Translations under genes and position numbers: made by a program
Source: a virus
IMG/VR virus record: IMGVR_UViG_3300010150_000025
Span: 1-54,242 of that record
Length of the DNA: 54,242 nucleotides
Reading direction: 5' to 3' (one strand)
The notes under the pieces: model-generated
The model's database searches: none
The model's input: only the letters and a program-made list of their open reading frames with translations
Told to the model about the DNA's origin: nothing
In this document: positions 10,380 through 18,655 of the stretch, in pieces
Position numbering within the stretch: position 1 is the stretch's first letter
Layout of the letters: each line of letters begins with the position of its first letter

Positions 10380-10703
10380 ATGAGCATCAGAGGTATCAGC
10401 CCACACCGCCAGATTGACATGAAGAATGTCGAGATTGAATACACCGCAAATGGTGAACCGTATTATCAAACATTGAACCATTGGAACAATGAAGAATGGT
10501 TCGGTCTTGTTTGCATTGTATCTGGGAATGGAAAATACCGATTCAACCAGATTGGTTCAACAGGATTTGCACATTGGCAACACCGCTTCAATTCCAAAGA
10601 CGACGCTATCGCATTCCTTTGTCGTTGTCCTCATCAATTGATTCAAGTGAAAGAAGGCGACGGACAATATGAAGTTCGCACCACATACATGGAGGGATAT
10701 TGA
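10380..10703 (+). CDS. Hypothetical protein, 107 aa
   Basis: Not recognised. A soluble protein rich in aromatic and polar residues, without a signal peptide, membrane segment or metal motif. It is the first gene of a tight run; its stop codon is directly followed by the ATG of the next gene. The TATA-like box 27 nt upstream supports the start. Confidence 0.75.
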   Translation: MSIRGISPHRQIDMKNVEIEYTANGEPYYQTLNHWNNEEWFGLVCIVSGNGKYRFNQIGSTGFAHWQHRFNSKDDAIAFLCRCPHQLIQVKEGDGQYEVRTTYMEGY

Positions 10704-10949
10704 ATGTCAAATGAAGCACGACAAACCGCTGGTGCAATCCACATTTATCTGATGGAACAGGATGAACTGCTCACAGCAATTGAATCCGTTGAAAGAGCGA
10801 TGAACACATTCAGAACTCTCAATACACACACGAATGTTGAAGCAAATACATACGGCGACATTCTGGATATGTTGAAGGCAAAGAAAGACCTCAACGAACA
10901 GCGACTTGTCAACCTTAGACAAAAATTAGCAACGGAGATGAAAATATGA
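10704..10949 (+). CDS. Small coiled-coil protein, 81 aa
   Basis: Not recognised. Almost wholly helical in appearance, with heptad-like Leu/Ile spacing over residues 14-78. It starts directly after the previous stop codon and overlaps the next start (ATGA-type), so it is probably translated by coupling. Confidence 0.7.
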   Translation: MSNEARQTAGAIHIYLMEQDELLTAIESVERAMNTFRTLNTHTNVEANTYGDILDMLKAKKDLNEQRLVNLRQKLATEMKI

Positions 10950-11086
10950 AATGGACAGTTAAACTGAATGGCAAGCCTGTATTCCAGAGCAAGTCGCTCA
11001 AGGAATGCTCACGATATGTGAACAAGAACATCAAGCGAACTGAGAACACTCGTGTGTCAATCAGTCGCATCAATGGAGGCGTTTGA
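10946..11086 (+). CDS. Very small basic protein, 46 aa
   Basis: A short reading frame beginning MKWTVKLNGKPVF and ending at the TGA at 11084. The ATG overlaps the preceding stop codon by 4 nt and the next gene starts directly after its own stop. Codon choice is like the neighbours. It is Lys/Arg-rich with a predicted beta hairpin then helix. Function unknown. Confidence 0.55.
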   Translation: MKWTVKLNGKPVFQSKSLKECSRYVNKNIKRTENTRVSISRINGGV

Positions 11087-11206
11087 ATGATGTTCTCAAG
11101 CAATAATGGGAATCCCATTTACTACGATTCATCAATCAACATTTTCTTTTTCCTAAACGAACAGGGCGAAGAAGTTCTTTGTAGTGAGCAAGGTGAGCGT
11201 CTATGA
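11087..11206 (+). CDS. Very small protein, 39 aa
   Basis: A 39-residue frame starting MMFSSNNGNPIYYD, directly after the stop of the preceding small gene and overlapping the next ATG by 4 nt. The only support is its tight fit in the overlapping operon and typical codon use. Function unknown. Confidence 0.5.
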   Translation: MMFSSNNGNPIYYDSSINIFFFLNEQGEEVLCSEQGERL

Positions 11207-11754
11207 ACATATTCGCATTCCACCAAGACCCACATACAGCGGCATCAATGCTGGATGACAGGAGAGTCAACAAAATGATTCTGGAGTCGGTGCAAATCAT
11301 CTCCACAGCCGTCTGGGAGGTTGGAATGCCAACACGACCATTGACGAAGGCTGGCACACCATACAAGCCAACCCATCGCAACCATCCCGTTGTCAAGTGG
11401 GCTGGAGAATGTGCTGGGAATATGTTCTGGCTCATCCGATACACGAGGGCTTTGGGACATGAGTTTGAAGCACGATTCGGTCATGTTCATTCCTCAATCC
11501 AATCTCTGGAGACATGGATGGACAATCACGCTATGTCTGGCAACGGATATGGCTCGGATGGAATCTGGCAACATATCCCAGCGGGACATCGCACTCCATT
11601 CGCTCAATGTATGCCAGACAAATACAAATCACCATGCTCTGCTATCGCTTATCGCCAATACTTCTTGGCAGAAAAACTCGATGAGGCCACCAGATGGTTC
11701 AAGACTGTGGGAATGCCAGCACACATCGAATCTATGATGAGGGGATTTGCATGA
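11203..11754 (+). CDS. Phage-type Pyr_excise-family protein
   Basis: The N-terminus (MNIFAFHQDPHTAASMLDDR), followed by a KMILESVQIISTA segment, a YKPTHRNHP motif and an aromatic NMFWLIRY segment, matches a conserved family common in marine phages. These are usually annotated as pyrimidine dimer DNA glycosylase-like (Pfam Pyr_excise). Length (183 aa) is normal for that family. True glycosylase activity of the phage branch is not established as far as I know, so the DNA-repair role is tentative. It overlaps both neighbours by 4 nt. Confidence 0.7.
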   Translation: MNIFAFHQDPHTAASMLDDRRVNKMILESVQIISTAVWEVGMPTRPLTKAGTPYKPTHRNHPVVKWAGECAGNMFWLIRYTRALGHEFEARFGHVHSSIQSLETWMDNHAMSGNGYGSDGIWQHIPAGHRTPFAQCMPDKYKSPCSAIAYRQYFLAEKLDEATRWFKTVGMPAHIESMMRGFA

Positions 11755-12878
11755 CCAACAAGGCCAATCCAATTCTGGTCAGACAGGCCAAGCGTTGGGC
11801 TATTGCTGAACGCCAAGACCGATTGCCAGACGAACTGTATGTTGCTCTGGCACAGGGTCGCTCATCAACCTATGAGCGCAAGGTCGTGAAGAACTTAGCC
11901 AAGCATTCCAGAATCATTGACATCGAGTCTGCGAGCATTCGCCCGTATGATGAGTTCAGCAAGGATTGGGTATATTCCAAGTCCGTGTTTGGACACACCA
12001 ACAAATGCGAACTCTGTGGACACGCACCAATCAAAGAGAACTGCATTCTGACCAACCAAGACAATGACAAAGAACTCATCATTGGGAATGTCTGTGTCCA
12101 CCGCTACATCGAGATTAACGACCCAAAGACAGGGAAGCCAATGTCTGATGAAGAGAAGTCCAAGTTCCTCAAAAAGAACATGACAGAAGCGAAGTCTGAA
12201 TACAAGCAACAGGAGTTCGCTCAGACCTATCCAGAGGCCATGAAACTGCTCAAGAAGTATGAACGCATGATGAACTCACGAAAGCCCCTCAAGCGTCTGC
12301 ATAAGACCGTAGTGAACCGTCTGGTGAAGTATGGCTATCTGGGAGGAAAAACACGCATGGCATGGGACACCTTCATGGAGACCGCAGAGGCTGAACATGC
12401 CGCTTATCTGGACTACATCTCCAACAGAGAACTTGAGGCTAAGGCCAGAGCAGAACGCAACGCAGAAGCGAAAGTCGCCTTTGCTCAACAGATTGCTCAG
12501 AACAGGAATCTCTGGCAGAAAGAAGCAGATGAGTTCATCGCTGTGGGAACTGACCTTGAGGAACAATTGAACTCTTGGGAGAAGGAGATGGTCGGCAGAG
12601 TCCAGACCAAAATACGCTTGACAGGAACAAAGTCTCTGCGTGGTGGTTATCTCAGATTCCATGAAGAACTGATTGCCAGACACATGCTCGCCAATGGCGT
12701 TGAGATTCCAATGCCTGTGCTGGGAACTGAGGTCAAACTCTGGCTTCAATCAGCACCACTCAACGATTGGGAGAGAGAGTTCTGCACATCAATTATGGGT
12801 CGCCTTGCATTAGGCCGTTCATTGTCAGAAGGACAAATCAAGGTCATTGACAAAATACGCAAGAAGGTGAGCAAGTGA
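11751..12878 (+). CDS. Zinc-site protein with long helical region, 375 aa
   Basis: The N-terminal third carries a CxxC pair (KCELCGHAP, about residues 85-90) and a later GNVC-VH segment (about 112), together a likely zinc site. This resembles the short Cys module of phage proteins of the DUF6011 kind. The middle is long, charged and helical (about 130-290), and the C-terminus is helical. The same kind of Cys module occurs in the gene at 50561. No catalytic motif is evident. It overlaps the upstream stop by 4 nt. Confidence 0.65.
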   Translation: MTNKANPILVRQAKRWAIAERQDRLPDELYVALAQGRSSTYERKVVKNLAKHSRIIDIESASIRPYDEFSKDWVYSKSVFGHTNKCELCGHAPIKENCILTNQDNDKELIIGNVCVHRYIEINDPKTGKPMSDEEKSKFLKKNMTEAKSEYKQQEFAQTYPEAMKLLKKYERMMNSRKPLKRLHKTVVNRLVKYGYLGGKTRMAWDTFMETAEAEHAAYLDYISNRELEAKARAERNAEAKVAFAQQIAQNRNLWQKEADEFIAVGTDLEEQLNSWEKEMVGRVQTKIRLTGTKSLRGGYLRFHEELIARHMLANGVEIPMPVLGTEVKLWLQSAPLNDWEREFCTSIMGRLALGRSLSEGQIKVIDKIRKKVSK

Positions 12879-13084
12879 AACAGAATCTCCAATACTACAT
12901 GATTGACTTCAACCAACCATCTCTGAGTCCAGAACTTTTCAGATGTCCTCAACATGGTCATGTGCTGAACATGATGGTTCAGTATGCTCATAATCAAGGC
13001 TGGCTGATTGTCCCTATGGGAGACTCAAGACCAAGTGGTCAGCAGATGAATGTTAAACTTCAATATCCAATCCACTTTGAGTGA
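12875..13084 (+). CDS. Hypothetical protein with GTG start, 69 aa
   Basis: Starts at a GTG that overlaps the previous stop codon (GTGA); no in-frame ATG lies near the overlap. Contains a lone RCPQHGH segment that could help bind metal. Function unknown. The next gene begins with the same GTGA overlap, pointing to translational coupling. Confidence 0.6.
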   Translation: MKQNLQYYMIDFNQPSLSPELFRCPQHGHVLNMMVQYAHNQGWLIVPMGDSRPSGQQMNVKLQYPIHFE

Positions 13085-13353
13085 TTCAGATGGATGAGGT
13101 CGAACTCACCAGCGATATGATTCCAGATTCTCTGGTCTTTGACGATGATAAACGAGATGTCTATGCCGCTAAGGTTCAGAACAAAAAATGTCCAAAATGC
13201 CAGCGACCAGATTCTGAGGTTTGGGAGTTCATATTGAAGCCGATACACCAGCATCCAAATCATCTGCTGATTCATCGGGGCGAAAACTCCTGTGGCTGGA
13301 GGTCATCAACAATTGATTTGATGAAACCAGACGGCTGGACAATTAAGGAATGA
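13081..13353 (+). CDS. Small zinc-ribbon-like protein, 90 aa
   Basis: Carries a CPKC pair at about residues 38-41 and a later lone Cys near residue 72, so a partial zinc ribbon is likely. The start is a GTG overlapping the preceding stop codon; an ATG at 13090 is the alternative. The stop overlaps the next ATG. Function unknown. Confidence 0.65.
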   Translation: MIQMDEVELTSDMIPDSLVFDDDKRDVYAAKVQNKKCPKCQRPDSEVWEFILKPIHQHPNHLLIHRGENSCGWRSSTIDLMKPDGWTIKE

Positions 13354-13823
13354 AACCATTCAGATTCAGGAGTGTTTATATCCTGTGGCTTTCTGGAATG
13401 GTCATGCACGATTATCTGAATGGCATCAAATACAGCCTCAGAACCAAGAGGTTCACCACAGACAACCCACGAGTTCTGTATATTGGCAACACCTCATCCA
13501 CCGTCAAGAAGGCTCTTGATAGTGGAGTTATGCTGAACAAAGCAACCTCTCAAGCAACAATCCTATTCCCATCTGGACACCGACATGAATACATCTGCTA
13601 TCAAAAAGGAGATGCGCTTCGCACTTTCAAGGCTGAATATGCGTGGCTCGTCATCGTCTTTGACAAGAACAACGACATCGTTGCATTCGGTGATGAAGGC
13701 GATGGACATATTGACAACGATATATTCATTGGTCGCTCTGGTGCATGTGAATATGTCAAAGGTCATGTCGAGTATCATCTCAACGACACAGACATGCCTC
13801 TGCAACCATATCTGGATAATTGA
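13350..13823 (+). CDS. Hypothetical protein, 157 aa
   Basis: Not recognised. Mixed alpha/beta appearance with a possible nucleotide-interacting N-terminal segment (RVLYIGNTSSTVKKAL, about residues 41-56), but no canonical P-loop. The C-terminal half is acidic. Last gene of the overlapping operon, followed by a class A promoter for the next gene. Confidence 0.65.
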   Translation: MKPFRFRSVYILWLSGMVMHDYLNGIKYSLRTKRFTTDNPRVLYIGNTSSTVKKALDSGVMLNKATSQATILFPSGHRHEYICYQKGDALRTFKAEYAWLVIVFDKNNDIVAFGDEGDGHIDNDIFIGRSGACEYVKGHVEYHLNDTDMPLQPYLDN

Positions 13824-13859
13824 GGAACTTAACCATTGAGATTAAGCAACCTTCTTATA
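13824..13859 (+). promoter_or_regulatory. Class A promoter
   Basis: GGAACTTAACCATTGAGATT (13824-13843), then TTCTTATA ending at 13859, with the ATG at 13881. The distance from element to start is the same as in the other class A promoters. Confidence 0.72.
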
Positions 13860-13880
13860 CTGCCACGCCCAGCGTTGGGT

Positions 13881-14264
13881 ATGGGCGGCACAGTTTTCAC
13901 CTTCGTTTCAGCGTCGGTTGACGATGTTGAGCCAGCCCATGCTGATGTCAAGAACCATCACATAACACTCAAGTTCAGACCATCTGACGCTGATGTTGAT
14001 GCAACCCCATTCGGTGCTTCTTGCTGGTGGGTTGCCACAGGCAGAGTCATCACAGACGATGTTGATGCGGTTCTGGTTGAGTTCGTTGGCGGCGACATTC
14101 ACGCATGTGATGTTGCTTCTGGAGTTCCTCACATCACCATCTCAGTTCGTGATGGAGTTTCACCAGCAAAATCCATTGACGCTATTCGCCACGCCATCGC
14201 TACTGACACCGTTCAGCCGTTCAAAGCATTTGGTCATGGAACTGTGGACAGACTTGCTTCTTGA
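13881..14264 (+). CDS. 2H phosphoesterase-like protein, 127 aa
   Basis: Two H-x-T motifs stand out: HHITLKF near residue 25 and PHITISV near residue 87. This paired pattern is the signature of 2H phosphoesterases, which cleave cyclic or 2'-5' phosphodiester bonds in RNA or cyclic oligonucleotides. Known relatives include LigT/ThpR, the phosphodiesterase domain of yeast tRNA ligase, and phage Acb1, which destroys CBASS signals. The ATG at 13881 lies about 27 nt from the TATA box; an earlier TTG would sit inside the promoter. It stands alone with a class A promoter, suggesting early, host-directed action. Substrate unknown: anti-defence or RNA end repair are both possible. Confidence 0.62.
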   Translation: MGGTVFTFVSASVDDVEPAHADVKNHHITLKFRPSDADVDATPFGASCWWVATGRVITDDVDAVLVEFVGGDIHACDVASGVPHITISVRDGVSPAKSIDAIRHAIATDTVQPFKAFGHGTVDRLAS

Positions 14265-14274
14265 TAACGGTGGG
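14261..14274 (+). promoter_or_regulatory. Class B promoter (TTGATAACGGTGGG)
   Basis: A TATA-like box followed by GGTGGG, about 28 nt before the ATG at 14292. The same combination precedes many replication genes in the window. Confidence 0.6.
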
Positions 14275-14291
14275 CGGTGTGTCCCGTCAAC

Positions 14292-16286
14292 ATGACCGTT
14301 GAAGTTCGCCAATCTGCTCAATCAGCATCTCGCTATGAAGCAACGCTGGCGGGTATGGATATTGCCTTCATATTCCTGTCATCTGCGAAGGGTCGGATGG
14401 ACTTCACCGTCGAACACGATGGCAAGCCTCTGGGCAAATACAATGTCCTATCACAGCACTCTCTGGGTCGTCTGGCAAAGGCTCTCAAACTTGATGAGGA
14501 CACGAAGGAGACATTCATCGCTGAATCTCTGACCGCTGGAATCCACTTGCGAGATGGCGAATATGTGCCAGCCCCAATTCCAGACAGGATTGAAATTGAA
14601 GTCAGCGAGTATGAGGGCAGAAGTTCATCATTCGGAGTTATTGACACCGATACAACCGCAGAGTTTCTGAGCCAGCCAGATTTGCTGGACAGAATCAACG
14701 ACATTCTGCATAACAGTCGTGAAACTCCATTCGTCGGAGATGATGCGAATCTGCTTCTGACATTCTTGGTTTTCTTGTCGTGCAAGACTGAGAAGCCACT
14801 CAATCTGGAGATGATTGGTGCTTCGTCGTCTGGTAAAACATATCTGACTCTGACCGCCAGAAACGGATTCCCCAAGTCCATGTGTATGGTCTTGGCTGGT
14901 GCATCCAAAGAGGCTCTCAAGTATGACTATGACGAGGTGTCTGAGGATGGAGAGTTCATCGTCAATGTAGCCAATCGTTGCATCGTGATTCTGGAGAAGG
15001 ATGAGTCGTTTGCATTCATCAGAAGGATGAAGCCGTTGATGTCTGGAGATGACACAGAACTTGTCTGGAAAACTCCAATCAAGAATGAGATGACAGGCGA
15101 GATTGAGACCAGAGACTTCATCATCAGAGGACAACCATCCTTCATCACATTGACCACTCGCAACCCATCTGAGGCTGAACAAATCACCAGACAATTGCTG
15201 ATGACACCAGAGACCACACCAGACAAAATTGAGAATGTTGTTGCCAACACTCTGCTGGCAAAGGCTCGCCCAGAGGACTTGTCCATTCACCCAGATTTGC
15301 ATCTGCTTCAAGCGTCAATGCTCAAACTCAAACAACGCAGAACACGCAACATATTCGCACCATTGATGGCTGAGTTTTTCCCAGCCACATCTGCGAGCCA
15401 CCAAAGAGACATCAACAAAGTTCTGTCCATCATTGATACAATCACGCTTCTTCACCAGAAGCAAAGACCGACGCACAAGATTGGCGAGACAACCTATGTA
15501 TTGAGTTCGATAGAGGATAATGTGCTGGGATTGATTCTGTGCGACTTGGTTCTGAGGGCATCTCTGTCTGGAGTTCCAGAGGATTCGTGGTTGATTATGA
15601 ATGAGATGAAGAAAATGTCAGAATCGAATCGCACTTTGTCAGAGGATAACATACTCCAATGGTTGCACATTCACGCATTCCAATGCTCTAAGAACGCCCT
15701 CAAGGAGAAGCATTTGCCAACCCTTGCTGACTCTGGCTTGATTGAAGTCAAGCGTCGTGGAGGCGGCAGAGGGGGCGGCAGAAAGACATGGGGCATTGTC
15801 AAGACCAGAGCAGGTCTGATGGAGACCTATGCTCTTGCACCATTGTTCATTGAATCCGTCAGAAAGAATCTCCCATCTGTGATGTTGGAGTTCGATGACA
15901 TTCTGTCCAAGTGCATCGCATCAGAATCTCTGGCGAAACTTCTGGACAACGATGCTGACTTATTGAAGTCAATAGGTTGCTCAAGCAAATCCGATTCCAA
16001 AATCTGGCGAAGTTTGGTTCTGCCAAAGTATCTGACCAAGAAGGCCAGAGGTATTTTCTATGACATCGTTGGAGACAATGCACACAGACCGACTTTGTTT
16101 GGTCAGCGATGTTCATGGCTTGACACCAGCATCAAATCCAAAGCAACAGATGAACTTGAGGCTCACAGAGAAGTCCGTGAGAAGGTTCAGAAGGTGGTTC
16201 AGTCAAGCGATACAGGTGGCGAGGATATGTGGGAACACATCGCAAATGCACACCTTGACGGTTTTGATTCTGAGTATTCTGCTTGA
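14292..16286 (+). CDS. AAA+-type replicative helicase candidate, 664 aa
   Basis: Probably the virus's replicative DNA helicase. Walker A is GASSSGKT (about residues 176-183) and Walker B-like CIVILEKDES lies near residue 232. TLTTRN near 290 looks like sensor 1. The C-terminal third includes a winged-helix-like segment with a Gly/Arg loop (RRGGGRGGGRKT, near residue 490), as in MCM and superfamily 3 helicase partners that contact DNA. The first gene of the replication block, it stands next to SSB-like and RecA-like genes. The exact family (MCM-like or other phage helicase) is unsure. The ATG at 14292 fits the TATA spacing better than a GTG at 14277. Confidence 0.65.
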   Translation: MTVEVRQSAQSASRYEATLAGMDIAFIFLSSAKGRMDFTVEHDGKPLGKYNVLSQHSLGRLAKALKLDEDTKETFIAESLTAGIHLRDGEYVPAPIPDRIEIEVSEYEGRSSSFGVIDTDTTAEFLSQPDLLDRINDILHNSRETPFVGDDANLLLTFLVFLSCKTEKPLNLEMIGASSSGKTYLTLTARNGFPKSMCMVLAGASKEALKYDYDEVSEDGEFIVNVANRCIVILEKDESFAFIRRMKPLMSGDDTELVWKTPIKNEMTGEIETRDFIIRGQPSFITLTTRNPSEAEQITRQLLMTPETTPDKIENVVANTLLAKARPEDLSIHPDLHLLQASMLKLKQRRTRNIFAPLMAEFFPATSASHQRDINKVLSIIDTITLLHQKQRPTHKIGETTYVLSSIEDNVLGLILCDLVLRASLSGVPEDSWLIMNEMKKMSESNRTLSEDNILQWLHIHAFQCSKNALKEKHLPTLADSGLIEVKRRGGGRGGGRKTWGIVKTRAGLMETYALAPLFIESVRKNLPSVMLEFDDILSKCIASESLAKLLDNDADLLKSIGCSSKSDSKIWRSLVLPKYLTKKARGIFYDIVGDNAHRPTLFGQRCSWLDTSIKSKATDELEAHREVREKVQKVVQSSDTGGEDMWEHIANAHLDGFDSEYSA

Positions 16287-16296
16287 TAAGGGTGGG
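16283..16296 (+). promoter_or_regulatory. Class B promoter (TTGATAAGGGTGGG)
   Basis: TATA-like box plus GGTGGG, overlapping the end of the helicase gene and about 28 nt before the ATG at 16314. Confidence 0.6.
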
Positions 16297-16313
16297 AGTG
16301 AACAGGGTGAATC

Positions 16314-17681
16314 ATGTCAGCAAAGAAACCTGCCAAATCAGCCCTGCCGCCAACCGCATCCAAGAGGCTTGCACCTTTCATTGAAAGAGGCATCGCCAAC
16401 GGGATATTCAAGGATGAAACCCCTGTGGTTCAAATGTTCAAGAACAAGGCCAAAGACCCAACACTCAAGGAGACTGTTGATTCTCTTGGTGGACTCAGTT
16501 CTGAAATCGCTCAAGCATTCTTGACCGACATTGTTCTCACAGACCTCACTTCAATTCTGCGACAGAAGCGATACATCGCCCATGTTCAAGTTTGGTCAGT
16601 CTCTCACAACACCGTTGGGGCGGCTTCTGGCAACCCACGACCTGTCTGCAACATCTTTGGACAAGCACAGGTTGAGGATGGCGACGAACTCATGGAAGCG
16701 GCTATGTTCAGCATGTCTCTCTGGGATGAGGATGCGGCAATTGGCGACGATGTTGAGCGTGATGGAGTCTATTCAGTCTCTGTGTCATGCAAGAACCTTG
16801 ACCAACCGACTCTGGACTTTAGACCACTCTCTGGTCTGACCATGTTCCATGAAGAAGAGTTTGCTCACGATTCTGCAATTGACTTGCTCAAAGACACCTA
16901 TGATGTCATGCCAATCTCTGAACTTGAGGATGATGTGTCTCGTGGTCGCAACGACTATCGCTTGATTGAAGCCACAGTTTCATACGCTGGAGTTCAGAAC
17001 TCTCGTGCTGGAAACCAATTCGGCAAACTGCTTCTCAAGGATGAATCAACCATGACTCTGGATGCAATCGAGTCTGGTGAATCTCTGATGCTCAACGCTC
17101 TTTGTTCCACCGACATCGCAACCCGATTCGGCAAATACTCCAAAATCCTCGCTCTCATCACCACGAAGGTGCAAGGCGAATACGGACTGTCTGCCAACAT
17201 CACTATGGCTCTGCCTGTGATTCTGGTTGCACCAATTGAAGCCAAGAAAGCAACCGCTGAAACCAAAGAGGATGATGCGGCTGACTACTTCAAGGCTCAA
17301 TCTGCACAGGTCATCAACCTTGACGACGACGACGATGATGAGGATGAAGCCCCAGAAGCGGCCTCAGAAGCCTCAGAACCTGTCGTGGCTACTCCAACCC
17401 CATCTGCACCAGAAGAAGCCCCAGAAGCGGCCTCTGACGACGAGGATGAGGATGATGAGGACATTGACCTCAACCTGCTTCCTGTCAAGGCTCTCAAGGC
17501 TATGGCAAAGGGCGCAGGTGTCGAAGGCTACTCCACCATGAAGAAGGCAGAACTCGTGTCTGCACTCTCTGACGATGACGATGACGAATCTGAATCAGCA
17601 CCAGCAGAAGCAAAGCCAGCAGAAGCGGCTGACGACTTCATCTCTGGTGATGACGACGACGAGTGGGATGATTGGGACTGA
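16314..17681 (+). CDS. Single-stranded DNA-binding-like protein with acidic tail, 455 aa
   Basis: The N-terminal two thirds (about residues 60-310) have beta-rich segments with the look of OB folds. The last 140 residues alternate Asp/Glu runs with Ala/Pro/Ser linkers and end in DDDDEWDDWD. An acidic, aromatic-tipped tail is typical of SSB proteins, where it recruits partners. A small SAP/Rho-N-like helix pair (LLPVKALKAMAKGAGV, about 385-400) sits within the acidic region. Position between helicase and RecA-like ATPase agrees. The role is inferred from tail and context; sequence identity to SSB or RPA is not obvious. Confidence 0.55.
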   Translation: MSAKKPAKSALPPTASKRLAPFIERGIANGIFKDETPVVQMFKNKAKDPTLKETVDSLGGLSSEIAQAFLTDIVLTDLTSILRQKRYIAHVQVWSVSHNTVGAASGNPRPVCNIFGQAQVEDGDELMEAAMFSMSLWDEDAAIGDDVERDGVYSVSVSCKNLDQPTLDFRPLSGLTMFHEEEFAHDSAIDLLKDTYDVMPISELEDDVSRGRNDYRLIEATVSYAGVQNSRAGNQFGKLLLKDESTMTLDAIESGESLMLNALCSTDIATRFGKYSKILALITTKVQGEYGLSANITMALPVILVAPIEAKKATAETKEDDAADYFKAQSAQVINLDDDDDDEDEAPEAASEASEPVVATPTPSAPEEAPEAASDDEDEDDEDIDLNLLPVKALKAMAKGAGVEGYSTMKKAELVSALSDDDDDESESAPAEAKPAEAADDFISGDDDDEWDDWD

Positions 17682-17696
17682 GGTGTGCGTAAGCAC

Positions 17697-17709
17697 TTCA
17701 TATAGGTGG
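17697..17709 (+). promoter_or_regulatory. Class B promoter (TTCATATAGGTGG)
   Basis: TATA box about 27 nt before the ATG at 17727, followed by GGTGG. Confidence 0.55.
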
Positions 17710-17726
17710 TAAAACGAGGGATTGTT

Positions 17727-18605
17727 ATGGCTAAGAAAAAAGACTACTCCGCTTTGATAGCGGCTTGCGATACAGGCGAATCTATGATTAAGACAAGAAC
17801 CAAGCACATGAAACTGCAAGGGTTCTCTGGCTCTGGAAAAACGAACTTCTATCTGACCATGTTCAACGACATGGCGAAGGGCAAATCCCCAGAAGAAGTG
17901 CTTCTCTGCATCATTGATTGCGACCTTGAAGGACAGGCTGATTTGATTGCTCGTGAGTCAATTCTTGACCCAGCACTTCGACCACGCATATTCAGAAAAA
18001 TCTGCACCACGCCAGATGAAGTCAACGACATGACTCTGGCATTCATTGACCTCATGCGTCAACACCAAGAGGAACACCCAGAGGGAGTTCGCTTGGTCGT
18101 GCTTGAGAATGAAGGGGCATATTATCTGGGTTGCCGCAACCACTACGCTCAATCTGTTCACGGCAAATCAGAGGCTGAACTGCTTCTGTCTCGTCAACAA
18201 CAGGCTCTCAGAGAAGGCAAGAAAACCCTGCCGACTTTTGAAGAAGGCCAGATGCACTCATACAAGGTCATCAACAAACTGTTTGTCCAGCCATTTGAAC
18301 GCCTCAAGATGGGCGCAGAACTCTATGGCGCACACTTCTGCTCAACGACTCTGATGAAGAATCGAACAGAAGGCTTTGGAACTCCAAACGCTGTCCAGAT
18401 AACTGTCTCTGCTGGCCGACCAGACATCACCGACCCTCTCTTTGATTGGATTGTTGAGTTCAGTTCCCAGCAACGAGTCAAGGGCGGAGACCTCCAGACA
18501 CGCTATCTGTGTCAAGTCAAGAAGTCTCGTGCTTGTCCTCCGTTTGTTCTGGAGAATCCGACTCAAGACCGCTTCAACAAGGCTGTCGCCAAGTCAAGCA
18601 ATTGA
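17727..18605 (+). CDS. RecA/RadA-superfamily ATPase (Sak4-like)
   Basis: Predicted recombination ATPase. The N-terminus carries a clear P-loop (GFSGSGKTNF, near residues 32-41), then IIDCDLEGQA near 65, matching the short single-domain RecA-like phage ATPases often called Sak4. A hydrophobic VRLVVLENEG near residue 117 is the likely Walker B strand. Length (292 aa) fits a RadA core without the N-terminal helix-hairpin-helix domain. It lies between the SSB-like gene and a Cas4/RecB-like nuclease gene, the usual company of phage recombinases. The ATG at 17727 fits the TATA spacing; an upstream GTG at 17706 does not. Confidence 0.72.
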   Translation: MAKKKDYSALIAACDTGESMIKTRTKHMKLQGFSGSGKTNFYLTMFNDMAKGKSPEEVLLCIIDCDLEGQADLIARESILDPALRPRIFRKICTTPDEVNDMTLAFIDLMRQHQEEHPEGVRLVVLENEGAYYLGCRNHYAQSVHGKSEAELLLSRQQQALREGKKTLPTFEEGQMHSYKVINKLFVQPFERLKMGAELYGAHFCSTTLMKNRTEGFGTPNAVQITVSAGRPDITDPLFDWIVEFSSQQRVKGGDLQTRYLCQVKKSRACPPFVLENPTQDRFNKAVAKSSN

Positions 18606-18624
18606 GCATATTCCAACCGCCACC

Positions 18625-18639
18625 GTTAATATGGGTGGG
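18625..18639 (+). promoter_or_regulatory. Class B promoter (GTTAATATGGGTGGG)
   Basis: TATA-like TTAATA about 28 nt before the ATG at 18656, followed by GGGTGGG. Confidence 0.55.
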
Positions 18640-18655
18640 CGGATAGGTGGTCATC

